A stretch of DNA of 64,000 bases from Salegentibacter sp. (GTDB taxonomy: Bacteria > Bacteroidota > Bacteroidia > Flavobacteriales > Flavobacteriaceae). The DNA lies in contig CP051246.1 of the NCBI GenBank assembly GCA_017795085.1, positions 3,846,514-3,910,513 on the forward strand, in the 5' to 3' direction. The translations under genes were made by a program, and so were the position numbers. A model generated the notes under the pieces. The model searched no databases and had not been told where the DNA came from. It worked only from the letters and a program-made list of their open reading frames with translations. Positions 1 through 9,487 of this stretch are shown piece after piece. Every line of letters starts with the position of its first letter. The stretch's first letter is position 1.

Positions 1-297
1 GCCGACTTCCAAAAAATATAGGCCTAAGGGATGCTTGGTTTTATTGATATATTGGGCATCGATGCCATAGCTCCTGATGCTTGCCAAAGCGGCCTCCCCC
101 ACAAAATCATCGGAAACTTGGCTTACATAACGCGTGGGTTCCCCCAGTACTGCCAGGGAGGCGGCCACGTTGAGTTCGGTGCCGCCAAAATAGTATTCCA
201 AGGTATTGTCCTGGCGAAGTTGGCGCTTATCCGAAGGCGAGAGCCGAAGCATGACTTCGCCGAAGCTTAGAACCGTATTGTTTGCTGAATTTCCCAT
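1..297 (-). CDS. kdgK: 2-keto-3-deoxygluconate kinase, N-terminal part (runs off window)
   Basis: Reading the minus strand from the ATG at 297 gives an open frame to the window edge (99 codons). The N-terminus contains FGEVMLRLSP and GGTELNVAASLAVLG, the opening strand and substrate-binding glycine motif of PfkB-family sugar kinases, in the form typical of KDG kinases. The enzyme phosphorylates 2-keto-3-deoxygluconate to KDPG in the cytoplasm, the step after KduD. The start overlaps the uxaC stop in a TAATG junction, implying translational coupling. The C-terminal half with the catalytic GAGD motif is outside the window. Family membership is seen; the exact substrate is inferred from the kdu neighbours. 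Confidence 0.88.
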   Translation of the reverse strand, partial: MGNSANNTVLSFGEVMLRLSPSDKRQLRQDNTLEYYFGGTELNVAASLAVLGEPTRYVSQVSDDFVGEAALASIRSYGIDAQYINKTKHPLGLYFLEVG

Positions 298-1700
298 TAA
301 AAATCGAAATAATCTTTGGCGTTATGGTAACAGATTTTAGCTATCGTATCACCTACAAGCTCCATATCATCAGGCAATGCCCCGCTGGCGATTTCCTGGC
401 CAAACAAGTTACACAATACCCGTCTGAAATACTCGTGGCGCGGGAAGGAAAGAAAACTCCTCGAATCGGTAAGCATCCCGATAAAGGTGCTGATTAGCCC
501 CATATTCGATAGGGCGTTCAGCTGCTTTTCCATCCCGTCTTTCTGGTCTAAAAACCACCAGCCGGAACCAAACTGTACTTTCCCTTTAATGCTGCCGTCA
601 TTGAAATTCCCGATCATCGTAGCGAACATCGCATTATCGGCCGGGTTTAAATTGTAAAGGATGGTTTTGGTCAGTTTATCTTTCCCGTCAAGGGTATCTA
701 AAAACTTCGAGAGGTTTTCTGCCTGTTTATAATCACCGATGGAATCCCATCCGGTATCCGGGCCAAGCTGGGCAAGCATCCGTTTGTTGTTGTTTCGAAG
801 GGCGCCCAAATGGAATTGTTGGACCCAACCAAATTCGTGATACCGTTGTCCTAAATATAGTAAAATTGCGGTTTTAAACTGTTCCTGTTCTTTATGAGAA
901 AGACGGCCTCCACTTCTTCTTTTGCTGAAGATCTTTTCGATTTCGGCATCGGTAAATTCTTCGAAGGAAACAAAGTTCAGGCCGTGGTCGCAAAGCCGGC
1001 AACCGTGGTGATGAAAATATTCAATACGCTTGCCCAGGGCATCTTTTAAGTCCTTATAGCTTTCAATGGAAATATCGGCTGCTTTTCCTAACGCATCCAA
1101 ATACTCATTATAGCCATCGGCTTCGATCAGTATCGATTTATCCGGACGAAAAGCGGTGCTCATGGTTATGCTGAAATCGCTTTTCGCCATTTCCCGGTGA
1201 TACTCCAGGCTATCCGTCGGGTCTTCCGTGGTACACAAAGATTCCACGTTCATTTTCTCAAGCAAGCCCCGGCAGGAATTTTCAGGCTGTTGCAACTGGG
1301 CATTCACATTTTCATAAATGGAAGCAGCGTTTTTTTCATTCAGCAGCTCATCAACACCAAAATAACGCTTCAGCTCCAAATGCGTCCAGTGGTACAACGG
1401 ATTTCTTAAGGTATGGGGGACCGTTTTTGCCCAGGCCTCAAACTTTTCCTGATCGGAAGCCTCACCCGTGATGAATTTCTCATCCAACCCCATCGTACGC
1501 ATCGCACGCCATTTATAATGGTCCCCATGCAACCATACCTGCGAGATATTATCAAAACTACGGTTGCCCGCAATCTCTCCAGGAGGTAAATGGTTGTGGT
1601 AATCTATGATGGGCTGGGGCGCAGCGTAAGTATGATACAACTCCTCTGCATACTTGTTGCTTAAAAGGAAGTTATTGGTTATAAATTTTTTTGAACTCAT
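297..1700 (-). CDS. uxaC: Uronate isomerase (glucuronate/galacturonate isomerase)
   Basis: The protein has 467 residues, the usual UxaC length. It carries the amidohydrolase-fold metal motif DYHNHLPP near residue 34 and the family signature HHHGCRLCDHGL in the middle. It converts D-galacturonate to D-tagaturonate, or D-glucuronate to D-fructuronate, in the cytoplasm. It is the third gene of kduI-kduD-uxaC-kdgK, 27 bp after kduD. It would handle saturated galacturonate released by the GH28 enzyme, while kduI and kduD handle the unsaturated product of lyases. The tagaturonate reductase and altronate dehydratase needed next are not in this window. Confidence 0.95.
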   Translation of the reverse strand: MSSKKFITNNFLLSNKYAEELYHTYAAPQPIIDYHNHLPPGEIAGNRSFDNISQVWLHGDHYKWRAMRTMGLDEKFITGEASDQEKFEAWAKTVPHTLRNPLYHWTHLELKRYFGVDELLNEKNAASIYENVNAQLQQPENSCRGLLEKMNVESLCTTEDPTDSLEYHREMAKSDFSITMSTAFRPDKSILIEADGYNEYLDALGKAADISIESYKDLKDALGKRIEYFHHHGCRLCDHGLNFVSFEEFTDAEIEKIFSKRRSGGRLSHKEQEQFKTAILLYLGQRYHEFGWVQQFHLGALRNNNKRMLAQLGPDTGWDSIGDYKQAENLSKFLDTLDGKDKLTKTILYNLNPADNAMFATMIGNFNDGSIKGKVQFGSGWWFLDQKDGMEKQLNALSNMGLISTFIGMLTDSRSFLSFPRHEYFRRVLCNLFGQEIASGALPDDMELVGDTIAKICYHNAKDYFDF

Positions 1701-1727
1701 AATTTAAATTTTTCGGTTTGGTCGAGG

Positions 1728-2495
1728 CTATCTCCCCATCCATCCGCCATCGACAAGCATGGTGCTACCGCTCATATAATCGCTGGCTTTGGAGGCTAAA
1801 AATACTATCGGGCCTTTAAAATCTTTAGGCTTGCCCCATCTTCCAGCAGGGATTCTTGCTAAAATGGCTTCACTTCTATCTTCATCCTCTCTCAAGGCCT
1901 GGGTATTATCGGTGGCAATATATCCCGGGGCAATCGCATTTACCTGTACTCCTTTACCCGCCCACTCGTTGGAAAAGGCCATCGTTAATTGGCCAATAGC
2001 GCCTTTGGAAGCCGCATAGCCCGGAACGGTGATCCCGCCCTGAAAGGTAAGCAGCGATGCGGTAAAGATTACCTTTCCGCTCCCGCGCTTGATCATTTCC
2101 TTCCCGAATTCACGGGTTAAGATAAATTGCGAGTTCTGATTCACCTCTATCACCTTGTCCCAATATTCATCGGGATGTTCTGCCGCGGGCTTTCGCATAA
2201 TCGTACCCGCATTGTTGATTAAAATATCAACTTGTTTGTTCTCCTCCTTTACTTTTTTAATAAACTCGTAAAGGGATTTTCTATCGGAAAAATCGCATTG
2301 GTAGCCTTTAAAGTTTCTTCCTATTTCCTTGATGCGTTGCTCGATTTTTGAACCTTCGGGCTCCAAAGAGGCAGAAACCCCTAAGATATCGGCTCCGGCC
2401 TCGGCCAATGCTTCGGCCATCGCAAAGCCTATTCCTCGTTTACAACCCGTAACTAAAGCGGTCTTTCCTTTTAAACTAAATAGTTCCTCTATCAT
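1728..2495 (-). CDS. kduD: 2-deoxy-D-gluconate 3-dehydrogenase / DKII reductase
   Basis: A 255-residue classical short-chain dehydrogenase. It has an N-terminal nucleotide-binding TGCKRGIGFAMAEAL, the NNAG motif near residue 93, a catalytic Ser in TASLLTFQGG and YAASKG with the catalytic Tyr and Lys. KduD reduces 2,5-diketo-3-deoxygluconate to 2-keto-3-deoxygluconate. Assignment to KduD rather than another SDR rests on its place directly behind kduI (8-bp gap) and on typical KduD stretches such as NAIAPGYIATDNT. It is expected to be cytoplasmic and co-transcribed from the operator-controlled promoter upstream of kduI. Confidence 0.94.
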   Translation of the reverse strand: MIEELFSLKGKTALVTGCKRGIGFAMAEALAEAGADILGVSASLEPEGSKIEQRIKEIGRNFKGYQCDFSDRKSLYEFIKKVKEENKQVDILINNAGTIMRKPAAEHPDEYWDKVIEVNQNSQFILTREFGKEMIKRGSGKVIFTASLLTFQGGITVPGYAASKGAIGQLTMAFSNEWAGKGVQVNAIAPGYIATDNTQALREDEDRSEAILARIPAGRWGKPKDFKGPIVFLASKASDYMSGSTMLVDGGWMGR

Positions 2496-2503
2496 CGCTT
2501 GCT

Positions 2504-3340
2504 TTATTTTAATTCTTCAGGGCTTACTTTATCCATATCGCCATAGTCCAGGTTCTCCCCGGCCATTCCCCATATAAAAATATAATTAGACGTACCGGCA
2601 CCCGCGTGGATAGACCATTCCGGGGATATTACCGCCTGGTGGTTTTTCATAAAAATATGGCGCGTCTCGTGCGGCTGTCCCATAAAATGACTAACCGTTT
2701 GGCCCTCTTCCAGGTTGAAGTAAAAATACACTTCCATTCTACGGGTATGGGTATGGGGTGGCATGGTGTTCCAAACACTACCTTCCATCAGTTCGGTCAT
2801 CCCCATTTGCAATTGGCAGGTATCTACAATACTATTTACCAATAATTTGTTGATCCTTCTCTTATTGGAAGTTTTACTATCGCCGAGCTCCACCACCTCT
2901 GCATCATCCAAAGTGACTTTCTTTACCGGGTATGCTTTATGAGCCGGAGCGGAATTCAAATAGAAATAAGGTTGCTCACCATCGGCCGTTTCAAAGAAAA
3001 CTTCTTTATTTCCGCGGCCTACATAAAGGGCTTCTTTATGGCCCAGCTGATAAACCTCGCCATCTACCGTTACTTTTCCTTTCCCCCCTACATTGATTAC
3101 TCCAAGTTCACGGCGTTCCAGAAAATAATCCGCTTTTAGGTCATCAATGCTGTCCAGTTTGAGCTTCTTGCTTACCGGAAAAGCACCACCCGCAATATAG
3201 CGATCGTACATCGTGTAGGTAAGCTTGATCTCGTCTTTTTTGAATAATTCCGGGATTAAAAAGTGCTCCCGAAGTTCTTCCGTAGTATACTTTTTTGCAT
3301 CATCAGGATGATGTGCAAATCTGAAGTCTGAAGTAGTCAT
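2504..3340 (-). CDS. kduI: 5-keto-4-deoxyuronate isomerase
   Basis: A 278-residue cupin-fold isomerase with KduI hallmarks: the zinc-binding HTHTRRMEVYFYF near residue 196, HETRHIFMKN, and the C-terminal WSIHAGAGTSNYIFIWGMAGEN. It converts 4-deoxy-L-threo-5-hexosulose uronate, formed spontaneously from the GH105 product, to 3-deoxy-D-glycero-2,5-hexodiulosonate. It is the first gene of the intracellular operon. Its promoter in the 169-bp gap after GH28 carries the same palindromic operator as the three susC promoters, so import and catabolism appear to be switched together. Confidence 0.96.
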   Translation of the reverse strand: MTTSDFRFAHHPDDAKKYTTEELREHFLIPELFKKDEIKLTYTMYDRYIAGGAFPVSKKLKLDSIDDLKADYFLERRELGVINVGGKGKVTVDGEVYQLGHKEALYVGRGNKEVFFETADGEQPYFYLNSAPAHKAYPVKKVTLDDAEVVELGDSKTSNKRRINKLLVNSIVDTCQLQMGMTELMEGSVWNTMPPHTHTRRMEVYFYFNLEEGQTVSHFMGQPHETRHIFMKNHQAVISPEWSIHAGAGTSNYIFIWGMAGENLDYGDMDKVSPEELK

Positions 3341-3433
3341 AATTTACGTTCGTTTTTGATTAATTTAAAAATTAATGCGGTTACAATATCAGGTTTTCTT
3401 ACAATTTAAGTATCCTGTACATACCTGACAAAA

Positions 3434-3478
3434 TGTAATCGATTACACAAATGTAATATTTACGTATTAAAAATCAAA
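3434..3478 (-). promoter_or_regulatory. kduI promoter with 14-bp palindromic operator
   Basis: Read on the minus strand: TTTG (3478-3475), a 19-bp spacer, TACATTTG (3455-3448, matching the Bacteroidota -7 box TAnnTTTG), then directly the perfect palindrome TGTAATCGATTACA (3447-3434). The palindrome therefore covers the expected transcription start. It is identical to the three operators in front of the susC genes. The even palindrome with central CG is typical of LacI-family operators. The regulator gene is not in the window. Confidence 0.8.
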
Positions 3479-3509
3479 CTCTATAATGATTTCTTTCTCG
3501 GTATCTCAC

Positions 3510-5183
3510 TTACTCTATGCTTATTACAGATTTCGAGACCTCTTTGTTTCGCTGAAGTTGCTTTTCAAGGTCTGAAAAATCACTTTTGCTAAAATTAATA
3601 TTTTCAGAACCTTTTCCCATTACACGGACAGCAGGTTGATTATTCTTAACAAATTCCAATCCTTTTACCTCAACATTTTTACTATTATAAACCGTTAGCG
3701 CGGCATCTTTTGAGAGCACTTTTACATCGGTTAATTTCAAACCATCGGCATCAATGGCAGTAATACCTTCTTCAGCTTTAAAAACCGCATTTTCAAGGCT
3801 TACATTTTTTAAGCTCATTTCTGGTAAGCCCATAAAAAAGGCTGCTTTTTGCGAGCCAGTTGCCCTAATATTTTTAATTGAAATATTTCTAAAAGAAGGT
3901 GTTTCTTCAGTAACCGGCTCAGGTTCTTCATCCCGGGCTTCATCTTCAGCATCCTGATCTCCCTCAAGAATAGGGGAATTTCCGCCGTAAAACATATTAA
4001 AACGAATAGTTTCCGTAGGAATGTTAATCATATCAATATCACTGATAAAGATATCTTCAACTACACCGCCACGACCACGAGTACTTTTAAAGCGCAAGCC
4101 AACATCGGTCCCCATAAAGGTACAATGAGAAACATGAACATTTTTAACGCCACCAGACATTTCACTACCAATTACAAAACCGCCATGGCCATGATATACT
4201 ATATTATTTTTTACAATCACATTTTCGGTTGGCATGCCCCGGTCGCGGCCATCTTTATTTTTACCCGATTTAAAACAAATCGCATCGTCACCTACATCAA
4301 AAGTATTGTTATATACCAAAGCATTTTTGCAAGATTCCAGATCAAGTCCGTCACCATTTTGTGAATACCAGGGATTACGTACATTTAAGTTCCTGATAAT
4401 TACATTTTCACTCATTAGCGGGTGAATATTCCAGGCCGGGGAATTTTGAAAAGTCGGCCCATCCAGCATTACGGTTTTACTTTTTAAAATACTAACCATC
4501 ACGGGACGTAGAAAATCTTTTACTGAAGCCAGTTCGTCATCATCAATTAAATCGGGAACATTGAAATTTGTACTGCTTTCATGTCCTTTTTTGGATTTTT
4601 CAGAAGGAAACCACATTTTTTCATCCTCGGAAAGCACTCCGCCTGAATTAACCAGTTTACTCCACTGACTTGAAGTCATTTTCCCTTTTTTAACCGGGCG
4701 CCATGCATCCCCATTTCCATCGACTGTTCCTTTTCCGGTAATGGCAATATTCTCTACTTCGCGAGCAGAAATTGGGGATTGGTTTCTTATGGTATTTAAA
4801 CCTTCAAAACTTGTTTTCACCAGCTTATAATCATCAAAATCACGGCTAAAAAGCAATAAGGCGCCAGCTTCTATATGCAAGTTAATATTGCTTTTTAGTT
4901 CAATAGGCCCGGTTAGCCATATCCCGCGAGGAATGACTACTTTTCCGCCTCCATTTTCGTGAGCATCACTAATTGCATCGGCAATGGCTTTTGTGTTTTT
5001 TGTAAGTCCGCCGGCTTCTGCGCCAAAATCGGTAATTTTAACTGAATAATCTGGGAATTGTGGTTCGGGAACGCGGGGCATATCGAATTCTACACCTTCA
5101 TAAACCTCGTTCATCATCATTTCCTGCGCATTCATTGTACATATAAAAAGTAGCGCCAATATGCTTAATCCTATTTTTTTCAT
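3510..5183 (-). CDS. GH28 polygalacturonase, exported
   Basis: A 557-residue protein with a signal peptide (MKKIGLSILALLFICTMNAQ) and a right-handed beta-helix. GH28 catalytic blocks are visible in order: NGDGLDLESCKN, DDAICFKSGKN, GHGGFVIGSEMSGG and RFKSTRGRGG, matching the family's N-x-D, DD, GHG and R-x-K motifs. Such enzymes hydrolyse alpha-1,4 bonds of polygalacturonate or oligogalacturonides by inversion. A Glu/Asp-rich insert (about residues 400-425) interrupts the helix near its C-terminal part. It is the last gene of the ten-gene enzyme operon, 19 bp after GH3, and probably periplasmic. Exo versus endo action cannot be told from sequence alone. Confidence 0.93.
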   Translation of the reverse strand: MKKIGLSILALLFICTMNAQEMMMNEVYEGVEFDMPRVPEPQFPDYSVKITDFGAEAGGLTKNTKAIADAISDAHENGGGKVVIPRGIWLTGPIELKSNINLHIEAGALLLFSRDFDDYKLVKTSFEGLNTIRNQSPISAREVENIAITGKGTVDGNGDAWRPVKKGKMTSSQWSKLVNSGGVLSEDEKMWFPSEKSKKGHESSTNFNVPDLIDDDELASVKDFLRPVMVSILKSKTVMLDGPTFQNSPAWNIHPLMSENVIIRNLNVRNPWYSQNGDGLDLESCKNALVYNNTFDVGDDAICFKSGKNKDGRDRGMPTENVIVKNNIVYHGHGGFVIGSEMSGGVKNVHVSHCTFMGTDVGLRFKSTRGRGGVVEDIFISDIDMINIPTETIRFNMFYGGNSPILEGDQDAEDEARDEEPEPVTEETPSFRNISIKNIRATGSQKAAFFMGLPEMSLKNVSLENAVFKAEEGITAIDADGLKLTDVKVLSKDAALTVYNSKNVEVKGLEFVKNNQPAVRVMGKGSENINFSKSDFSDLEKQLQRNKEVSKSVISIE

Positions 5184-5202
5184 TTTTTTATTTTAATTTG
5201 AA

Positions 5203-7833
5203 TCATCTTTTATCTAAGGTTAAGTTGCCTTCAACCTTAAATCTTCCAGAAATCACTTCGGTTGTATAAGCATCATTATCCCCGTTAAAGCCAGGCTGTT
5301 CACCACCAACACTTATTTCAAACTCACCTTCTTCTATAACTCTTTGGTCATTATCATTTATCATAGAAAGTTGTCTTGGAGTAAGTGTAAATTCCACGGT
5401 TTTAGTTTCGGAATCATTTAATTGAATTCGCTCAAAAGCTTCAAGTTGTCTTATGGGTCTTGTGGTTGATGCAGACTTATCAGTAAGGTATAATTGAACA
5501 ACTTCATCTCCAGCTCGATTTCCTACGTTTTTTACTTTTACTGACAACTCTACGTTTTCCCCAGCTTTTACAACCTCAGGCAAGCTTAAGTCTGAATATT
5601 CAAAATTGGTATAACTTAAGCCATATCCAAAGGGATAAAGAGGTTCTTCCTCATAATAGCGATAGGTTCTACCTTCCATATTGTAATCTTCAAAAGGCGG
5701 AAGTTCCTCAAGGGAAGTATAGTAAGTTACAGGCAATCTTCCTGCTGGATTGTAATCACCAAATAAAACATCTGCAAAAGCATTGCCTCCTTCTTCTCCC
5801 GGATAACCCACATTAACTATTGCATCTATGTTCTCTTTAGCCCAATTAATGGCAATAGCACTCCCTGCATTGAGAACTAAAACCACAGGTTTTCCTGTTT
5901 GTTTTACAGCTTTAAGTAACTCCATTTGTTCTTTTGGCAGATTTATATCTTCTCGATCTCCACCTTCTCCTTCAAGTCGCTGAGAAAGCCCCAAGACTAC
6001 TATGGCTACATCAGATTTTTCAGTGATATCAATAGCTTCTTTAAGGATGTTTCGCTCTGGCATCGTCCACAATAATTTAGCTACAGCTTCAGTTTCATCG
6101 CTATGATATTCAACCTCCACAGGATATTTTTTACCTGCTTCCAATTCTAAAATTTCGGTAGTATATTTTTCGTGATGAACAGACCCATTACCATTGGAAA
6201 TTTCCTGACCATTAATTAGCAGTTTCATTCCTCTTTTAGAAAATACACCAAATTCGTATTTACCTGTAGCAGGAGGAATAATATTACCTGTCCACCTCAC
6301 CGAAAAATTATCTATAAGATCTTTTGAAATAGGCTTATGTTGCCAGGAGAAATCAATTTTATCATCAATTCGCTCCATAACAGGTGTACCTTCAAACTTT
6401 GTATTGTTATAATATTCGGCCTTTAAACCTTGTACACCTTCCGAAGTTTCAAAATATACTGATGGCACAGGTTTTAAATTATGTGTGTTTTCATCAAGAT
6501 GCGATCCTTCTGAGTAAAGTACTTCAATTTCTGGTTCAACTTTATTTTTTACACCTTCCAAAAATGTTACGGGTTGTATAGGAGTTCCGTGATAATTTCC
6601 CACAAGAGACTCCCAGTTATCGGCATTTGGGCCTATTACTGCAATTTTTTTAACTTGTTCTTTGCGCAAAGGCAGTAATTGATCTTCATTCTTAAGAAGG
6701 ACTATACTTTCTTGCGCCGCTTTTCTAGCTAAAGTATTATGCTCATCAGCACCAACTATACTAAATGGAATTTTAGTATATGGAACTTCCTCCTCAGGAT
6801 CAAACAGCCCCATTTTAAATCTGGCTAACATCAGTCGCTTTACCGCCTTATCAATGTCATTTTCTGCCACCAGACCTTTATCTAAGGCTTCATTCAAAAA
6901 TTTATAATAGCCTCCACAATTAAGATCACAACCTCCCTGAACACCAATAGTTGCAGCTTCCGCCTCAGATTCGGCTAAATTATGATTGGTATGAATATCT
7001 CTTATCGCACCGCAATCAGATACTACGTAGCCTTTAAAACCCCACTCATCTCTTAAGAGTTTATTCAACAAAAAATCACTTCCACTGGCAGACTCTCCTC
7101 TAAATCGATTGTAAGCTCCCATTACAGAATATACATTTGCCTCGACAACTGTTTTTCTAAAAGCTGGAAGATAGGTTTCGTATAGATCTCTATCGCTTAC
7201 ATCTACATCAAAAGAATGACGCAATTTTTCTGGCCCTGAGTGTACGGCAAAATGTTTTGAAGTAGCAATTGTTTTAAAATACTTGGGGTGATCTCCCTGA
7301 AGTCCTAATATAAATTGTGAAGCTAGTTCTCCTGTTAGGTAAGGATCTTCGCCATAAGTTTCATGTCCTCTCCCCCATCTCGGATCTCTAAAAATATTAA
7401 TATTTGGAGACCAAAAATCCAGACCAGTATAAATTCCTCTCTTTTCATTTCTAACAAATTCGTGATGTTTGGCACGAGCTTCATCAGAAATAACAGTCGC
7501 TATATCCTTTATCAATTTCTTGTTAAAGGACGCAGCGACTGTAATAGATTGAGGAAAAACAGTAGCATAACCTGCTCTGGCTACACCGTGCAAACTCTCA
7601 TTCCACCAGTTATATTCTGGGATTTTTAATCTCGGAATAGCATCTGCATCATTGGTTAGCTGACTAATCTTTTCCTCCACAGTCATTTGCGCCACCAATA
7701 TATCTACCCGCTCATCAAAATCGAGTGTATGATCCAGAAAACTATAATCCGGTTCTTTCTGCTGGGAGATCATTATGCTAGGCATAATAAAAACCAACAG
7801 AGCAATGTGAAATGAAATTTTTTCTAATTTCAT
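5203..7833 (-). CDS. GH3 beta-glycosidase with inserted PA14 domain
   Basis: A GH3 enzyme. The N-terminal barrel carries SDCGAIRDI with the catalytic Asp (about residue 273 of the chosen form), plus the family pieces RDPRWGRGHETYGEDPYL and KHFAVHSGPE. A PA14-like module (starting LKAEYYNNTKFEG, about residues 468-590) sits inside the second domain, and a fibronectin-III-like C-terminal domain follows. The start is placed at 7833 because MKLEKISFHIALLVFIMP is a signal peptide and lies 7 bp after the GH43 stop. An in-frame ATG at 7869 would bury the signal and overlap GH43. Similarity suggests a beta-xylosidase or beta-glucosidase acting on pectin side chains or xyloglucan; the substrate is inferred only. 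Confidence 0.9.
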   Translation of the reverse strand: MKLEKISFHIALLVFIMPSIMISQQKEPDYSFLDHTLDFDERVDILVAQMTVEEKISQLTNDADAIPRLKIPEYNWWNESLHGVARAGYATVFPQSITVAASFNKKLIKDIATVISDEARAKHHEFVRNEKRGIYTGLDFWSPNINIFRDPRWGRGHETYGEDPYLTGELASQFILGLQGDHPKYFKTIATSKHFAVHSGPEKLRHSFDVDVSDRDLYETYLPAFRKTVVEANVYSVMGAYNRFRGESASGSDFLLNKLLRDEWGFKGYVVSDCGAIRDIHTNHNLAESEAEAATIGVQGGCDLNCGGYYKFLNEALDKGLVAENDIDKAVKRLMLARFKMGLFDPEEEVPYTKIPFSIVGADEHNTLARKAAQESIVLLKNEDQLLPLRKEQVKKIAVIGPNADNWESLVGNYHGTPIQPVTFLEGVKNKVEPEIEVLYSEGSHLDENTHNLKPVPSVYFETSEGVQGLKAEYYNNTKFEGTPVMERIDDKIDFSWQHKPISKDLIDNFSVRWTGNIIPPATGKYEFGVFSKRGMKLLINGQEISNGNGSVHHEKYTTEILELEAGKKYPVEVEYHSDETEAVAKLLWTMPERNILKEAIDITEKSDVAIVVLGLSQRLEGEGGDREDINLPKEQMELLKAVKQTGKPVVLVLNAGSAIAINWAKENIDAIVNVGYPGEEGGNAFADVLFGDYNPAGRLPVTYYTSLEELPPFEDYNMEGRTYRYYEEEPLYPFGYGLSYTNFEYSDLSLPEVVKAGENVELSVKVKNVGNRAGDEVVQLYLTDKSASTTRPIRQLEAFERIQLNDSETKTVEFTLTPRQLSMINDNDQRVIEEGEFEISVGGEQPGFNGDNDAYTTEVISGRFKVEGNLTLDKR

Positions 7834-7840
7834 TTCACAA

Positions 7841-9487
7841 TTAATTTTCAGAAAATCTGAACCAATCAAAATCGGCGTAACCGGAGTCGTTGATTATATT
7901 TTTCTTTTGTGCAAAAAGTCCAACTTTAGCACCAATCCATTTTCCTTCAACGGCCTTAAAAGCTTCATCATTAACTTCTTTAAACCTTCTTCCATTCTCA
8001 CTATAGCTAAAAGTACATTGCGCGTCTTTGTTTACTTCAACCCTTAAATGCACAGTATTATCTTTCAATTTTGTAATTACCTCTTCCTGTTCTTCTGCTC
8101 CATTTTCAGCATCTTCATTATAAGCATACACAAGATAAAGTCCGTCTTCCTTACTTTTTACCGAGATGTAGGCATACTTCATTCCCATAACCAACAAACC
8201 GGCCTGTTCATTTACCAAATCTTCATTTGGATTAAATGTAAGTTTGGTTGTGGTAGTAAATTCTTCCGCGGGAAATTTTTGCAATAATAAAGCAGGAGCA
8301 TCCCAAAGGTTTTCACTGTCATTTGGAATTTGCTGGGTATAAAGACGAAGTTGTTCTTTTGAAGGATTTAAGAACGCCCAGGTAGCATGTTGGTTTCCGT
8401 GCCACTGCCATTGAAGTCCAAGTTCATTCCCGTCAAAGTCATCAGAATCTGCAGGGGTTTTAATCGGATGATCGCCGGTATCGGGTTTTTGGTGCGACAT
8501 TACCGGTTGGCCTGTACCATCGCCATCGGAATCTTCGCCCATTGTAGGCCAGCCGTTATTCCATTCCATAGGTTGTAAATGCACAATTCTTCCGTAAGCG
8601 CCTTTATCCTGAAAGTGAATAAACCAATCTTCACCACTCTCAGTATCAACCCAGGCACCCTGATGTGGGCCATTGATATCGGTTTCGCCCTGCGCTAAAG
8701 AAATATGTTCTTCATAAGGCCCATACACATTCTTACTGCGCAAAATCAATTGCCAACCGGTAGAAACGCCTCCGGCAGGTGCAAAAATGTAATAATAGCC
8801 GTCTTTTTTATAGAATTTAGAGCCTTCAACGGTTGGGTGATCTTCGTGGCCATCAAAAACTATTCTGCCAGCACCCGTAGTCTCTGTGCCTTCTTCATTC
8901 ATAGGTTTTACCACCAAAATACTTTTAATGCTGGCACGACTTCCTGCATAGGCGTGAACCAAATAGGCTTTCCCGTCATCATCCCAAAGCGGAGCCGGGT
9001 CGATTAAACCTTTTCCTCCTTCAACCAAAACCGGTTCTTCCCAAGGTCCTTCCGGATTTTCACTTTTCACCATATAAATTCCAAAATCGGGATCGCCCCA
9101 ATAGATATAAAATTCACCATCATGATGACGAAAAGCAGGAGCCCAAACTCCATTACCGTGTTGCGGAGTTTTAAAATGTTCTACCGGCACCTGACGGTCT
9201 AAAGCGTGACCAATTAATTCCCAGTTCACCAAATCTTTGGAATGTAAAACCGGTAAACCTGGTGCGGTATTAAAGGATGAGGCAGTCATATAATAATCAT
9301 CGCCCACCCGAACCACATCGGGATCGGAATAATCGGCGTGAAGAACAGGGTTTTTATAGGTTCCGTCCCCCTGATCGGCCACCCAAACTTCAGAAACTTC
9401 TTTATTTTGAGCAGTGATATTTAAAATTCCTGCGGTTAAAAATCCGCAGATAAGCAAGCTTAATTTATAAGATTTTATTTTTTTCAT
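7841..9487 (-). CDS. GH43 family glycosidase, exported
   Basis: A 548-residue protein with a signal peptide ending near NITAQ. The N-terminal five-bladed propeller begins NPVLHADYSDPDVVRVGDD, where an Asp is the GH43 general base; YYMTASSFNTAPGLPVLHS follows. The C-terminal 200 residues look like the beta-sandwich often fused to GH43 beta-xylosidases and arabinofuranosidases. The ATG overlaps the DUF4861 stop as TAATG, so translation is likely coupled. Its role is probably removal of arabinose or xylose decorations from pectin. The subfamily cannot be fixed by eye. Confidence 0.9.
   Translation of the reverse strand: MKKIKSYKLSLLICGFLTAGILNITAQNKEVSEVWVADQGDGTYKNPVLHADYSDPDVVRVGDDYYMTASSFNTAPGLPVLHSKDLVNWELIGHALDRQVPVEHFKTPQHGNGVWAPAFRHHDGEFYIYWGDPDFGIYMVKSENPEGPWEEPVLVEGGKGLIDPAPLWDDDGKAYLVHAYAGSRASIKSILVVKPMNEEGTETTGAGRIVFDGHEDHPTVEGSKFYKKDGYYYIFAPAGGVSTGWQLILRSKNVYGPYEEHISLAQGETDINGPHQGAWVDTESGEDWFIHFQDKGAYGRIVHLQPMEWNNGWPTMGEDSDGDGTGQPVMSHQKPDTGDHPIKTPADSDDFDGNELGLQWQWHGNQHATWAFLNPSKEQLRLYTQQIPNDSENLWDAPALLLQKFPAEEFTTTTKLTFNPNEDLVNEQAGLLVMGMKYAYISVKSKEDGLYLVYAYNEDAENGAEEQEEVITKLKDNTVHLRVEVNKDAQCTFSYSENGRRFKEVNDEAFKAVEGKWIGAKVGLFAQKKNIINDSGYADFDWFRFSEN

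Noticed and set aside
31..270. Plus-strand open frame at the left edge
   Set aside because: It lies antisense to the kdgK fragment, whose minus-strand translation has clear PfkB-family motifs.
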